NCBI RefSeq assembly: GCF_047372505.1
Contig: NZ_JBKBEU010000001.1
Coordinates: forward strand, 248,001 to 312,000
Reading direction: 5' to 3'
Source: Phaeobacter cretensis
Lineage (GTDB): Bacteria; Pseudomonadota; Alphaproteobacteria; Rhodobacterales; Rhodobacteraceae
DNA length: 64,000 nt
Made by a program: the position numbers and the translations under genes. Of the stretch, positions 1 to 8,468 are shown piece by piece. Under the pieces are notes generated by a model. It searched no databases. It was given only the letters and a program-made list of their open reading frames with translations, and was not told the origin of the DNA. Positions within the stretch are counted from its first letter, which is position 1. Each line of letters begins with the position of its first letter.

Positions 1-2
1 CC

Positions 3-344
3 TATGGCCGTCTGGCACTGCTTGCACAGTGGCGCGCGGATGCTCGGATCGTGCTGTCCCTGCCCCCTGAAGCTTTTAGCCCGCCGCCAAAGGTTCATAG
101 TGCGGTGGTACATCTAACAGCACTGGACGCACCGCGCTACCCGGCGGATGCCGGCACATTGAACAAGGTGGTGGCAGCGGCCTTCAATCAACGCCGCAAG
201 ATGCTGCGCGCCAGCCTCAAAAGCGTCAGCCCAGATATTGAGGCCCATCTTGTCGCTGTTGGCATCCCCCCGACTGAGCGTGCAGAGCAGGTCGGATTGG
301 AGGCATTTTGCGCATTGGCGCGAAGCCTGAAACCGCTGGATTGA
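3..344 (+). CDS. rsmA: 16S rRNA dimethyladenosine transferase, C-terminal part
   Basis: This is the 3' end of rsmA (ksgA), which makes the N6-dimethyladenosines near the 3' end of 16S rRNA during 30S maturation. The frame is open to the window edge, so the start and the SAM-binding core lie outside. What remains begins YGRLALLAQW and carries the conserved PPEAFSPPPKVHSAVVHL segment, followed by the helical C-terminal domain with the FNQRRKMLRASL stretch typical of the family. It ends just before a bidirectional terminator, with a convergent DUF4167 gene beyond. Identification is from family motifs and is secure. Confidence 0.93.
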   Translation, partial: YGRLALLAQWRADARIVLSLPPEAFSPPPKVHSAVVHLTALDAPRYPADAGTLNKVVAAAFNQRRKMLRASLKSVSPDIEAHLVAVGIPPTERAEQVGLEAFCALARSLKPLD

Positions 345-394
345 CAAGCAACTGCCAGCGATTGGCGAGTTCTTCTGATGAAACTCTCTAAAAT

Positions 395-429
395 GAAAAA
401 CCCCGGTCTCGATTGAGATCGGGGTTTTC
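395..429. terminator. Bidirectional hairpin terminator between rsmA and the DUF4167 gene
   Basis: The arms AAAACCCCGGTCTC and GAGATCGGGGTTTT pair with one G-T mismatch around a four-base loop. The stem is flanked by A-runs on one side and T-runs on the other, so it can end transcription in both directions. It lies exactly between two convergent genes. Confidence 0.85.
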
Positions 430-475
430 TATGTCGTCGCCAGCGCTCTATCCAAGCGGCACTAGCAATATAGGT

Positions 476-1222
476 TTACTCTGCGGCCTCTGGCGCGTCC
501 TCGGCCGAGGGTTTCGGCTTGGGCTTGCGACGGGCAGGCTTGCGCTCGGGCGCAGGTGCCGCATCTGTACCTTCGGTAACAGGCGCATCGGCTGTAGCAG
601 GGCTGTCACCACCTTTAGGAGCGGTCTCCGCCTTTGGCGCTTCAGCCTTCGCAGGCTCAGCCTTCGTAGCGTCTGCCTGGCCGCTCTCTGGCTTGGGCTT
701 ACGGCTACGTGGTTTGCGTGTCTGAGGAGGTTTTTGCGGTTTGCTTTCACCGTCAGCTGCAGCCGGATCGCGGCTCTCTGGTGTTTCCACCAAGCCGCTA
801 TCACCACTGCTCTCGCGCGTATCAATCACCTCAGGCTGAGGTGCTGCAGACGGATCGTCGTTGCGGTTGCCCGCCTCGCGTTCCTGACGCTCAAGCCGCT
901 CAGCGCGTTCGCGATCACGTTCCGCCTGGCGTTCGCGGTTTTGCCGCTCCTGCTCTTCACGGCGCGCGTCGATCTCGCGTTGGGCTTCGTTCAGCATTCG
1001 CAGATAGTGCTCTGCGTGCTGCTGGAAATTCTCGGTGGCAACACGATCATTACTCAACTGGGCATCGCGCGCCAACTGATTGTATTTATCAATAATCTGT
1101 TGCGGTGTACCGCGTACCTTACCCTCGGGACCGGAGCTGTCAAACACGCGGTTGACAACATTTGCCCCTGCTGGGCGGTTCCGATTTGACTTGGAACGCG
1201 AACGTGATTTGGACGATCTCAT
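476..1222 (-). CDS. DUF4167 domain protein with charged, low-complexity tail
   Basis: The first ~80 residues match the alphaproteobacterial DUF4167 domain: a very basic Arg/Ser start, then RPAGANVVNRVFDSSGPEGKVRGT and a helical region. Residues ~80-115 form a Glu/Arg-rich probable coiled coil. The rest is Ala/Pro/Lys/Glu low complexity with KAEPAKAEAPKAE-like repeats and a basic end. Basic N-terminus and disorder suggest a nucleic-acid-associated protein, but no activity can be assigned. It sits downstream of the prfA-prmC operon, as in many Rhodobacterales, separated by a hairpin. A 258-residue ORF on the opposite strand is a shadow of this repetitive GC-rich gene. Confidence 0.85.
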   Translation of the reverse strand: MRSSKSRSRSKSNRNRPAGANVVNRVFDSSGPEGKVRGTPQQIIDKYNQLARDAQLSNDRVATENFQQHAEHYLRMLNEAQREIDARREEQERQNRERQAERDRERAERLERQEREAGNRNDDPSAAPQPEVIDTRESSGDSGLVETPESRDPAAADGESKPQKPPQTRKPRSRKPKPESGQADATKAEPAKAEAPKAETAPKGGDSPATADAPVTEGTDAAPAPERKPARRKPKPKPSAEDAPEAAE

Positions 1223-1324
1223 ATGCCTAACGTCAGCCTTGATTGAATTTGTCGTGGATCCATACCAGCGCGCCTCTGCGCCGGATCATCGACCATTTTG
1301 GGCTTGATGTCGCCGGGAGGTATT

Positions 1325-1346
1325 CTAAAACCTCGCCCGAAGGCGA
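1325..1346 (-). terminator. UUCG-loop terminator after prmC
   Basis: Read on the minus strand, TCGCC-TTCG-GGCGA forms a five-base-pair stem closed by a stable TTCG tetraloop and is followed by GGTTTT. It lies about 100 bases past the prmC stop, where the prfA-prmC transcript should end. A longer alternative pairing spans 1309-1347. Confidence 0.6.
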
Positions 1347-1447
1347 CTTCTTTGAATAATCATGTTACGCCCTTTCAGACAAGGGGTTGCATGAGATTAT
1401 CCGTGCTTTTTCTTACGAAACTGCGAATTCAGGTCGTTTTCACAGAA

Positions 1448-2305
1448 TTAGGAGGTGTTTTCGCCACAGCCGCGGCCACAAACCACACGGTCGCGCCCGT
1501 CGAGATCAGGAATGACAGATACTTGGGTTAGCCCCGCTGAAAGCAATAGATCACTGACCGTCGCGCCCTGTGTCGGGCCGATTTCTAGAAACACCCGGCC
1601 CGTTGGCGCAAGATACTGGCCCAATTCGGCAGCAATAACACGATAAGCACTAAGACCGTCGCCGCCATCGGTCAACGCCATCTCTGGCTCGTGACCGCGC
1701 ACCTCGTCAGACAGATCTTGCATTTCATCCAACGCGATGTAGGGCGGGTTCGACACAATGAGATCAAACTGACCTACCACTTTGGAAAACCAATCCGATT
1801 GCTGGATTTCTGCGCGCGGCTCCACCCTGTGCAGTACTGCATTGGCGCTCGCTTGCAGGCAAGCGGCCTCGCTAAGATCCACTCCAAGGCCGGTGGCCTC
1901 CGGCATCTCCGCTAGCAACGTAACCAAAATACAGCCAGATCCCAGACCAAGGTCCAGAACCCGCGAGAATGGTTCGGCCAGTGCCGCCTCTATCAGACAT
2001 TCGGTTTCAGGACGTGGATCCAATACATCGCCCGAGACTTTGAAGCGGCGCCCGTAGAACTCCCGCTCTCCAATCAGATGCGACACTGGCACACGGATGA
2101 CCCGCAGGGCAATCAGCCGCTCATAGCGCTCGGCAATCTCGGGGGCCAGATCCTCGGGCGCAATCAGGGTAACGCGGCTGGCTTCGATGCTCGCCGCATG
2201 AGCCAGTAAAATACGGGCGTCTCGTGCAGGATCAGGGACCCCGGCCGCACGCAGGCGAGCCGCCGCAGCCGCCATTGCCTGTGCTGCGGTCTGTGGCCCG
2301 TTCAT
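1448..2305 (-). CDS. prmC: Peptide chain release factor N5-glutamine methyltransferase
   Basis: PrmC (HemK) methylates the glutamine of the GGQ loop in class I release factors, using SAM. The 285-residue protein has the helical N-terminal substrate-binding domain, SAM motif I DLGLGSGC (residues ~118-125) and the catalytic SNPPYIA motif (NPPY at ~186-189). The length is normal. Its start overlaps the prfA stop by four bases (ATGA), so enzyme and substrate are translationally coupled, an arrangement conserved across bacteria. The Ala-rich N-terminus is ordinary for a GC-rich genome. Confidence 0.95.
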   Translation of the reverse strand: MNGPQTAAQAMAAAAARLRAAGVPDPARDARILLAHAASIEASRVTLIAPEDLAPEIAERYERLIALRVIRVPVSHLIGEREFYGRRFKVSGDVLDPRPETECLIEAALAEPFSRVLDLGLGSGCILVTLLAEMPEATGLGVDLSEAACLQASANAVLHRVEPRAEIQQSDWFSKVVGQFDLIVSNPPYIALDEMQDLSDEVRGHEPEMALTDGGDGLSAYRVIAAELGQYLAPTGRVFLEIGPTQGATVSDLLLSAGLTQVSVIPDLDGRDRVVCGRGCGENTS

Positions 2306-3357
2306 TGGCCCATTGCGGCCAGCAACCGCGCCTGATCATCCGCAGTGAGCGCATCGATGATTTCTTCCAGATCGCCCTGCATGATCTGATCCAGCTTATA
2401 GAGCGTAAGGTTGATCCGGTGATCCGACATCCGCCCCTGTGGGAAATTATAGGTGCGAATGCGTTCGGAGCGATCCCCCGAGCCAACCTGACTTGCGCGG
2501 TCGGCCGAGCGTTCATTGTCAATCCGTTGGCGCTCCAGATCATAAAGCCGCGTGCGCATAACCTGCATGGCAATCTCGCGGTTGCGGTGTTGCGACTTCT
2601 CAGAGCTAACGACGATGATACCAGTCGGGATATGGGTGATCCGAACTGCTGAATCGGTTGTATTTACGTGCTGACCTCCAGCACCGGAGGCGCGCATGGT
2701 ATCGATCCGCAAATCACCGGGATCAATCCGAAGATCAACATCCTCAGCCTCGGGCAGGACCGCGACCGTAGCAGCCGAAGTATGTATACGTCCCCCAGAT
2801 TCCGTCACCGGCACGCGCTGAACGCGGTGCACACCGGATTCATATTTCAGCCGGGCAAACACATTTACCCCTTTGACATGAGCCACGACCTCTTTCAGTC
2901 CGCCAAGCTCAGTCGACTGTTCTTCAATGATCTCAAACCCCCAGCCCTGCGCCTCACTGTAGCGCTGGTACATGCGCAGCAAATCACCAGCAAAAAGCGC
3001 AGCCTCGTCACCGCCGGTGCCGGGTCGGATTTCCAGCATCGCCGGGCGTCTGTCGGCTTCGTCCCTTGGTAACAGGGCAAGCTGCAGAGCATGTTCCGCC
3101 TCCGGAAGGGCCGCGCGCAGCTCTGGCAACTCTTCCTCAGCCAAAGCCGCCATGTCAGGATCGGCAAGCATTTGCTCAGCTTCGTCTAGATCCGACATCA
3201 AGCGACGATAAGCGGTGATCTGCTCCGCGACCGGGCGCAGGTCAGAATACTCCTTGGCCAGCGCCGCGATATCCGCGCCAGCAGGCCCCTCCGCCATTAC
3301 GGCCTCAAGATATTGAAACCGTTGTAGAATTTGATCGATTCGGTCTTCTGGGATCAT
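2302..3357 (-). CDS. prfA: Peptide chain release factor 1
   Basis: RF1 ends translation at UAA and UAG. From the chosen start the protein is 351 residues, the usual length. It has the PVT codon-recognition tripeptide (~183-185, within VPVTESGGRIHTS) and the GGQ peptidyl-hydrolysis motif (~227-229, within SGAGGQHVNTTDSAVRI). The open frame reaches 21 codons further to 3420, but family alignment places the start at MIPEDRIDQILQRF. It is the first gene of a prfA-prmC operon, and the glutamine of GGQ is the target of the next gene's product. Confidence 0.95.
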   Translation of the reverse strand: MIPEDRIDQILQRFQYLEAVMAEGPAGADIAALAKEYSDLRPVAEQITAYRRLMSDLDEAEQMLADPDMAALAEEELPELRAALPEAEHALQLALLPRDEADRRPAMLEIRPGTGGDEAALFAGDLLRMYQRYSEAQGWGFEIIEEQSTELGGLKEVVAHVKGVNVFARLKYESGVHRVQRVPVTESGGRIHTSAATVAVLPEAEDVDLRIDPGDLRIDTMRASGAGGQHVNTTDSAVRITHIPTGIIVVSSEKSQHRNREIAMQVMRTRLYDLERQRIDNERSADRASQVGSGDRSERIRTYNFPQGRMSDHRINLTLYKLDQIMQGDLEEIIDALTADDQARLLAAMGQ

Positions 3358-3526
3358 GCGCGCAATGTCCGTTTGATCTGTCTTTGGCGGAAAGCTCCCC
3401 ATGTGATATGCTAGGGACATGCAACATGCCAGTCTTCATATCATAAGAGAGGGTGCGGGGCAGCGACCCGCTCTCAAGCATCGCCGATCAGAGTTGACTA
3501 CGGTTCTGCCGCGCCTGTCTACATCG

Positions 3527-3820
3527 ATGCGGTTTCTGTCTATCGTAACTTTGGTTTTTGGCTCTACCGGCGTTGCCCAAGCCGACGTGACCGCGCCAAA
3601 CGGGCGCACTATTGATTGCTATTGCACCGACAAATCCGGCAGCCGGATTGAGCTGGGCGAATTTATCTGCCTACAGGTCGATGGCCGCATGTTCACTGCG
3701 CAGTGTCAGATGTCGCTGAACGTGCCTATGTGGCGCGAGGTGCAAAAGGGCTGTCTTGCAGCGGATGCGAACAGCGCTCCCACATCTTCAGATGCGGCTA
3801 ACCCTCTGCCACGGATCTAA
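3527..3820 (+). CDS. Small predicted periplasmic protein, unrecognised
   Basis: From the internal start MRFLSIVTLVFGSTGVAQA the 97-residue product begins with a clear Sec signal peptide (cleavage near VAQA|DV). The mature part has several cysteines (CYC, a central C, QC, and GC near the end) that could form disulfides. Such short secreted proteins are common in Rhodobacterales but I cannot name this one. The frame opens upstream at 3419, but that would place the signal peptide internally, so the later ATG is preferred. It is divergent from prfA and convergent with the DUF1499 gene. Confidence 0.7.
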   Translation: MRFLSIVTLVFGSTGVAQADVTAPNGRTIDCYCTDKSGSRIELGEFICLQVDGRMFTAQCQMSLNVPMWREVQKGCLAADANSAPTSSDAANPLPRI

Positions 3821-3884
3821 CGGTATCGCCTCGCTATCTCCAACGATAAGGCCGTGCCCAGCAGACCTCAGCCACCAGATATCA

Positions 3885-4304
3885 CTATGGGGCTTGTTCC
3901 ATCTGGGCCATCCAGCCGCTGATGCGGTCATTGTTGGCCCCTAGATCGGAGCGGCCAAATCGTAGTCTGGCATAGACTTTCAAAAGATCCCCATCTTGCC
4001 GCGCCGTGGTGTAATCGGGAAACCCCAAAAGCCGGGTGCGCGTTACATAAGTGACCATCTCGTCTTCAACCGAACCTGCCAAAACGCGGGTGCGTGCAGC
4101 ATTGCTGGCGACGGTGTGAAACCGCTTCAACCCGTCTGCACCGCTGCGCACGACCCGGAAGACACCCCCGCGAAAAGTTTTGTCCTCAGTGAACTCCGGT
4201 TGCGTGTTCCAATCCAGCGGGTCACTTGGCGCAAGCCGAATAAACCCAAGCACCACGACAATCCCCGCGATGCTCAGCCAGACAAATACCATCACTCGAC
4301 CCAT
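3885..4304 (-). CDS. DUF1499 family membrane-anchored protein
   Basis: The 139-residue protein starts with one hydrophobic segment (~4-22, VFVWLSIAGIVVVLGFI) that should anchor it in the inner membrane. The rest fits the DUF1499 family, including the segments TYVTRTRLLGFPDYTTAR and YARLRFGRSDLGANNDR. No enzymatic role is known to me. It lies 43 bases after the second of two ureohydrolase genes on the same strand and may be read through from them, but nothing else links it to that pathway. Confidence 0.82.
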   Translation of the reverse strand: MGRVMVFVWLSIAGIVVVLGFIRLAPSDPLDWNTQPEFTEDKTFRGGVFRVVRSGADGLKRFHTVASNAARTRVLAGSVEDEMVTYVTRTRLLGFPDYTTARQDGDLLKVYARLRFGRSDLGANNDRISGWMAQMEQAP

Positions 4305-4347
4305 ATGGTCTGAACTCCCTCGTGGCGGCTGCCACCAGACAGCTGCC

Positions 4348-5295
4348 CTATTTAGTTGTCACGCCTGGCAATACACAGAGCAGCTCATATAGCAGGTTCG
4401 CTGCTGTGAGCGCCGTATTCCCCGACGTGTCATAAGGCGGCGATACCTCAACCATATCGCAGCCAACGATGTTCAACCCGCGCAAGGCCCGTATCAATTC
4501 CAGTGCCTGCGGTGTAGTCAGCCCACCGATTTCCGGCGTGCCTGTCCCCGGAGCGTAAGCCGGGTCCAGGCTATCAATATCATAGGAGACATAGACCGGC
4601 CTATTGCCGATATCGCGACGAATTTCCGCACCCATGCCATGCAGCGACCGATTCCACAGTTCGCTGGCCGGGAAATGTTGAAATCCCCAACGCTGTGCTT
4701 CTTTGAAATCTTCAGCGCCATACCCCGTTCCGCGCAGGCCGATCTGATAGGTTTTATCCGCGACGATCAGCCCTTCTTCATAGGCACGACGGAATACGGT
4801 GCCATGGGTTTCGCGCTCACCAAACATATCGTCATTCACATCGGCATGGGCGTCCACATGCACCAAGGCGACGGGGCCATATTTTTCGGCGACCGCGCGA
4901 AGAATAGGCAGGGTGATCGAGTGATCACCACCCATTGCAACGGGTGTCACATCACTGGACAGGATGGCGCTATAGCTCTCCTGAATGATGCGAAGGCTCT
5001 CCGGCAGCGAAAACGTGTTGATCGCCAGATCACCGATGTCGCCAATGTTCAGGCTGTCAAAAGGCGCAGCACCGCTGGCCATATTATAAGGCCGGATCAT
5101 CGCGCTTTCTGCACGGATTTGCTTTGGGCCAAATCGGGTGCCGGAACGCCAGGAGGTGCCGATATCCATAGGCACGCCCAGAATCGCCACATTCAACCCC
5201 TCAAGCGAGGTTGCCTGAGGTAAGCGCATAAAAGTGTTCGGCCCGGAAAACCGCGCCAGATCATTGCCGCTGATCGGCTGATTGAAGTCAGTCAT
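4348..5295 (-). CDS. Ureohydrolase (agmatinase family), downstream copy
   Basis: A 315-residue member of the arginase/agmatinase family, which splits guanidino compounds into urea and an amine with a binuclear Mn (or Ni) centre. The metal ligands are visible: H125 in GGDHS, D148/H150/D152 in DAHAD, and D239/D241 in YDIDSLDPAYAPG. The start overlaps the end of a second ureohydrolase gene by eight bases, so the two are co-translated. Agmatinase is the default name. Guanidinobutyrase, guanidinopropionase or guanidine hydrolase activity cannot be separated by eye, and a paralogous pair makes one of these plausible. Confidence 0.85.
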   Translation of the reverse strand: MTDFNQPISGNDLARFSGPNTFMRLPQATSLEGLNVAILGVPMDIGTSWRSGTRFGPKQIRAESAMIRPYNMASGAAPFDSLNIGDIGDLAINTFSLPESLRIIQESYSAILSSDVTPVAMGGDHSITLPILRAVAEKYGPVALVHVDAHADVNDDMFGERETHGTVFRRAYEEGLIVADKTYQIGLRGTGYGAEDFKEAQRWGFQHFPASELWNRSLHGMGAEIRRDIGNRPVYVSYDIDSLDPAYAPGTGTPEIGGLTTPQALELIRALRGLNIVGCDMVEVSPPYDTSGNTALTAANLLYELLCVLPGVTTK

Positions 5296-6256
5296 TGTCT
5301 CTCATGTTCCAGCCAAGAAGGCAGATAATTTCGGTCGCCACTTGGGCACCCGCGATAGCGGTGGCACCTGTGGTATCAAACGGAGGTGAAACCTCCACCA
5401 CATCGCCGCCTTTTATGTTGATCCCTGCGATATCACGCAGAATGCGTGCAGCCTGCGCCGATGTCAGCCCTCCCCAGACCGGCGTGCCGGTGCCCGGTGC
5501 AAAGGCCGGATCCAGCGCATCGATATCAAAGGACAGGTAGGTGGGCTGATCGCCCAAGATTTCCTTAATACGTTTTGCAGTTTCGGCAGGGCCAATTTCA
5601 TGCACGGTGGGCGCGTCAATAATGTTGACCCCAAGCGTATCATCATTTGTGGTTCGGATTCCAACCTGAACCGAGGTTTTGGGGTCTACGAGGCCCATTT
5701 TGACGGCTTTGTAGAACATGGTACCGTGATCAATCCGATCCATATTGTCATCCGGCCAGGTGTCCGTGTGGGCGTCGAACTGCAGCAGTGAAATGGGCCC
5801 GTATTTCTCGGCATAGGCCTTGAGAATCGGAAAGCTGATGTAGTGATCCCCGCCCAGTACGACCGCGGCCGTATCCGCCGCCAAGATGCCACGAATATGC
5901 TCGGTTAATGCTGCCGGAAACGCAGGGACATCAGCGTGATCAAAAGCGAGATCACCATAGTCCGCAATAGCCAGAGTGCTGAGCGGTTTATGCGGCCAGC
6001 CATAGGGTTCATCGGGGCTTTGCAGGCAAGACGCTTCGCGGATCGAGCGCGGGCCAAGACGTGTGCCAGGGCGGTTGGTCACAGCCTGATCAAACGGCAC
6101 ACCGGTAACAGCAATATCCACACCGGTCAGATCCTTGGTGTATTTTCGTCGCAGAAAGGAAGTCGCTCCGCCAAAGGTGATCTCAAAGCTGAGCCCCTTC
6201 ATGTCGTCACGTGTAAACGCGTGATCGATCATGTGCTTTGCGTCTTCTAACGCCAT
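5288..6256 (-). CDS. Ureohydrolase (agmatinase family), upstream copy
   Basis: First gene of the pair, 322 residues. It keeps all metal ligands: H138 in GGDHY, D161/H163/D165 in DAHTD, and D244/D246 in FDIDALDPAFAPG. It differs clearly from its neighbour around the active site (DAHTDTWPDDNMDRIDHGT against DAHADVNDDMFGERETHGT), so the copies probably take different substrates or form a hetero-oligomer. The upstream M20 amidohydrolase gene at 6316-7509, on the same strand, may belong to the same transcript and process a released amide. Precise substrate unknown. Confidence 0.85.
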   Translation of the reverse strand: MALEDAKHMIDHAFTRDDMKGLSFEITFGGATSFLRRKYTKDLTGVDIAVTGVPFDQAVTNRPGTRLGPRSIREASCLQSPDEPYGWPHKPLSTLAIADYGDLAFDHADVPAFPAALTEHIRGILAADTAAVVLGGDHYISFPILKAYAEKYGPISLLQFDAHTDTWPDDNMDRIDHGTMFYKAVKMGLVDPKTSVQVGIRTTNDDTLGVNIIDAPTVHEIGPAETAKRIKEILGDQPTYLSFDIDALDPAFAPGTGTPVWGGLTSAQAARILRDIAGINIKGGDVVEVSPPFDTTGATAIAGAQVATEIICLLGWNMRDND

Positions 6257-6315
6257 TGTATGGCTCCTTCCGATGCTCCTGCTATTTGATCAAATAGCTG
6301 GTTCCATTCCCATTG

Positions 6316-7509
6316 TCACCTCTCGATGGCCGCATCGACTATGGGCTGTGCCCTCTCGACCAAACGCGCAAAAAATGACGCACCAATAGGAGCGATATCA
6401 TCGTTGAAATCATACTTGGGATGGTGCAGCCCGGCTGTGTTGCCCTGACCTAGGAACAGATATGCGCCGGGACGGGCCTGAAGCATATATGAGAAGTCTT
6501 CCGCCCCCATGTCACGAGAGGAGTCAGCCTCAACATTTGCATCGCCAGAAATTTCGCCCGCGACGGCTGCAGCAAACCCCGTCTTGTCCGCATCATTGAT
6601 AGTTGCAGGATAGCCCACCTCATAGTCCAGCTCAGCTGTGACTCCGTAGCTGGCCGCCTGCCCTGCAACGATTTCTTTCATCCGGCGCATTACCATATCC
6701 TGCACCTGCGCATCAAAGGTGCGCACTGTGCCGTTGATGTAGGCCGTATCCGGGATCACGTTGTCGACGGTGCCGGTGTGAATCTGCGTAACCGAGACCA
6801 CCAGATCGTCCAGCGCATAGTGGTTACGGCTGACAATGGTCTGGATCGCTTGTGCTATGCCACAGGCCGCCATCACCGGATCGCGGGTTTCATGCGGCAT
6901 TGCGCCGTGGCCGCCGACGCCCTGAATGTTGATATGAAAGGTGTCGACCGCCGCCATCAGCGGCCCCGGCGTGGTGGAAAAGGCACCGACCGGCAAGCCG
7001 GGCGCATTATGCAGCGCATAGACTTCGCCGACATTGAACCGCTCCATAATGCCTTCTTCGACCATGATACGGGCACCGCCGATCGCCTCTTCTGCAGGTT
7101 GAAAAATCAGGGCCACGCGGCCTTTGAAATTGCGCGTCTCTGCTAGGTATTTTGCGGCCCCCAGCAACATAGCAGTGTGACCATCGTGACCGCAGGCGTG
7201 CATGTTGCCCGCGTGGTTTGAAACATACTCCACCCCGGTTTCTTCCGGAATCGGCAAGGCATCCATATCAGCCCGCAGACCGATGGTTGGCCCCGTTTCA
7301 CCATCGGCCGCCTGCCCGTTGATAATCGCCACCATGCCGGTCCGGGCAATGCCCTCGTGCAGCTCATCCACGCCAAATTCACGCAACCTGTCAGCAACAA
7401 AAGCAGCCGTTTTAGGCAGATCCAGCGCCAGTTCAGGGATCTGGTGCAAATGCTGCCGCCAGCGGGCCATGTCCTCGGCGTAATCGGCAATTCTATTCAC
7501 GACGGGCAT
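6316..7509 (-). CDS. M20 family amidohydrolase
   Basis: The protein belongs to the M20 peptidase/aminoacylase group (hippurate hydrolase and N-acyl-amino-acid amidohydrolase type), cytoplasmic and metal dependent. Visible motifs are HACGHDGHTAMLLGAAKYL, the catalytic EEAIGG, GHGAMPHETRDP in the dimerisation domain and the late ligand in GLHHPKYDFND. The frame opens 63 codons earlier, but family members begin near MPVVNRIADYAEDM, giving a standard 397 residues. It is divergent from mazG and upstream of the ureohydrolase pair. It may act on an N-acyl or amide compound in the same nitrogen-salvage route, which is inference from position. Confidence 0.85.
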   Translation of the reverse strand: MPVVNRIADYAEDMARWRQHLHQIPELALDLPKTAAFVADRLREFGVDELHEGIARTGMVAIINGQAADGETGPTIGLRADMDALPIPEETGVEYVSNHAGNMHACGHDGHTAMLLGAAKYLAETRNFKGRVALIFQPAEEAIGGARIMVEEGIMERFNVGEVYALHNAPGLPVGAFSTTPGPLMAAVDTFHINIQGVGGHGAMPHETRDPVMAACGIAQAIQTIVSRNHYALDDLVVSVTQIHTGTVDNVIPDTAYINGTVRTFDAQVQDMVMRRMKEIVAGQAASYGVTAELDYEVGYPATINDADKTGFAAAVAGEISGDANVEADSSRDMGAEDFSYMLQARPGAYLFLGQGNTAGLHHPKYDFNDDIAPIGASFFARLVERAQPIVDAAIER

Positions 7510-7573
7510 GGGGGTGGACTCCTTGGTCAGACTCGGGATTGATGCATCTGACACTGGAACAAGAGCCGCCGCA

Positions 7574-8410
7574 ATGCCCGAAAACGATCTGATCCATAAT
7601 GAATCTGCCGGCATCGAACGCCTGCTGGAAATCATGCGCCGCCTACGCGACCCCCGAACGGGCTGCCCCTGGGATATCGAACAGGATTTTGCCAGCATCG
7701 CGCCCTATACTATTGAAGAAGCTTACGAAGTTGCGGATGCAATCGAACGTGAAGCTTGGGATGAATTGAAGGGCGAGCTGGGCGATTTGCTGTTCCAGTC
7801 CGTATTTCATGCCCAGATGGCAGCGGAATCCGGCCATTTCACCTTTCAGGATGTGGTGACCACGATGTCCAACAAGATGGTCTCGCGCCATCCTCATGTA
7901 TTCGGAGCTGAATCCCGCGAGAAATCTGCCGAACAACAAACTCAGGACTGGGAGACAATCAAGGCAGCCGAACGTGCAGGACAAGCCCAACAGGGCACGC
8001 TGGATGGTGTGGCCGTAGGCCTGCCAGCCTTGCTACGCGCCTACAAGCTGCAAAAACGCGCCGCGCGCGTTGGTTTTGACTGGCCTTCTGCCGACAACGT
8101 TTTGGCCAAAATCGCAGAGGAATCCGCCGAACTGGTAGAGGCTCGCGACAATTTAACTCAGACCCAAGTCGAAGAGGAGTTTGGTGATCTGATGTTCGTG
8201 ATGGCCAACCTTGGCCGCCATCTGGGTGTAGAACCGGAAGCCGCGCTACGCGCTGCCAATGCGAAATTCACCCGTCGATTTGAGGGTGTCGAGGCAAAGC
8301 TGGCCAGCCGTGGCAAACGCCCCGAGGACAGCGATCTGGCAGAAATGGATGCGCTATGGGATGAGGTCAAGGCAGAGGCGCGAGCCAAAGCGGACACCAA
8401 TGAAGCCTGA
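7574..8410 (+). CDS. mazG: Nucleoside triphosphate pyrophosphohydrolase MazG
   Basis: MazG hydrolyses (d)NTPs to monophosphates and pyrophosphate, cleaning damaged nucleotides. The 278-residue protein has the two-domain MazG layout. The first domain shows LRDPRTGCPWDIEQDFASIAPYT and EEAYEVADAIE followed by ELGDLLFQSVFHA. The second shows EESAELVEA and EEEFGDLMFVMANLGRHL. The first start in frame lies inside the divergent M20 gene, and MPENDLIHNESAGIERLLEIM is the natural family start. It stands just before an M48 protease gene. Confidence 0.92.
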   Translation: MPENDLIHNESAGIERLLEIMRRLRDPRTGCPWDIEQDFASIAPYTIEEAYEVADAIEREAWDELKGELGDLLFQSVFHAQMAAESGHFTFQDVVTTMSNKMVSRHPHVFGAESREKSAEQQTQDWETIKAAERAGQAQQGTLDGVAVGLPALLRAYKLQKRAARVGFDWPSADNVLAKIAEESAELVEARDNLTQTQVEEEFGDLMFVMANLGRHLGVEPEAALRAANAKFTRRFEGVEAKLASRGKRPEDSDLAEMDALWDEVKAEARAKADTNEA

Positions 8411-8468
8411 CGCCAAGAACATCGCCGATCCCTTGCCCCAACGCCTCAAGAGCCCCATATCCTAAACC

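Noticed and set aside
413..1189. A 258-residue forward ORF opposite the DUF4167 gene
   Set aside because: It is antisense to a clear family member and its composition (Arg/Leu/Cys-rich) is that of a shadow frame of GC-rich repetitive DNA.
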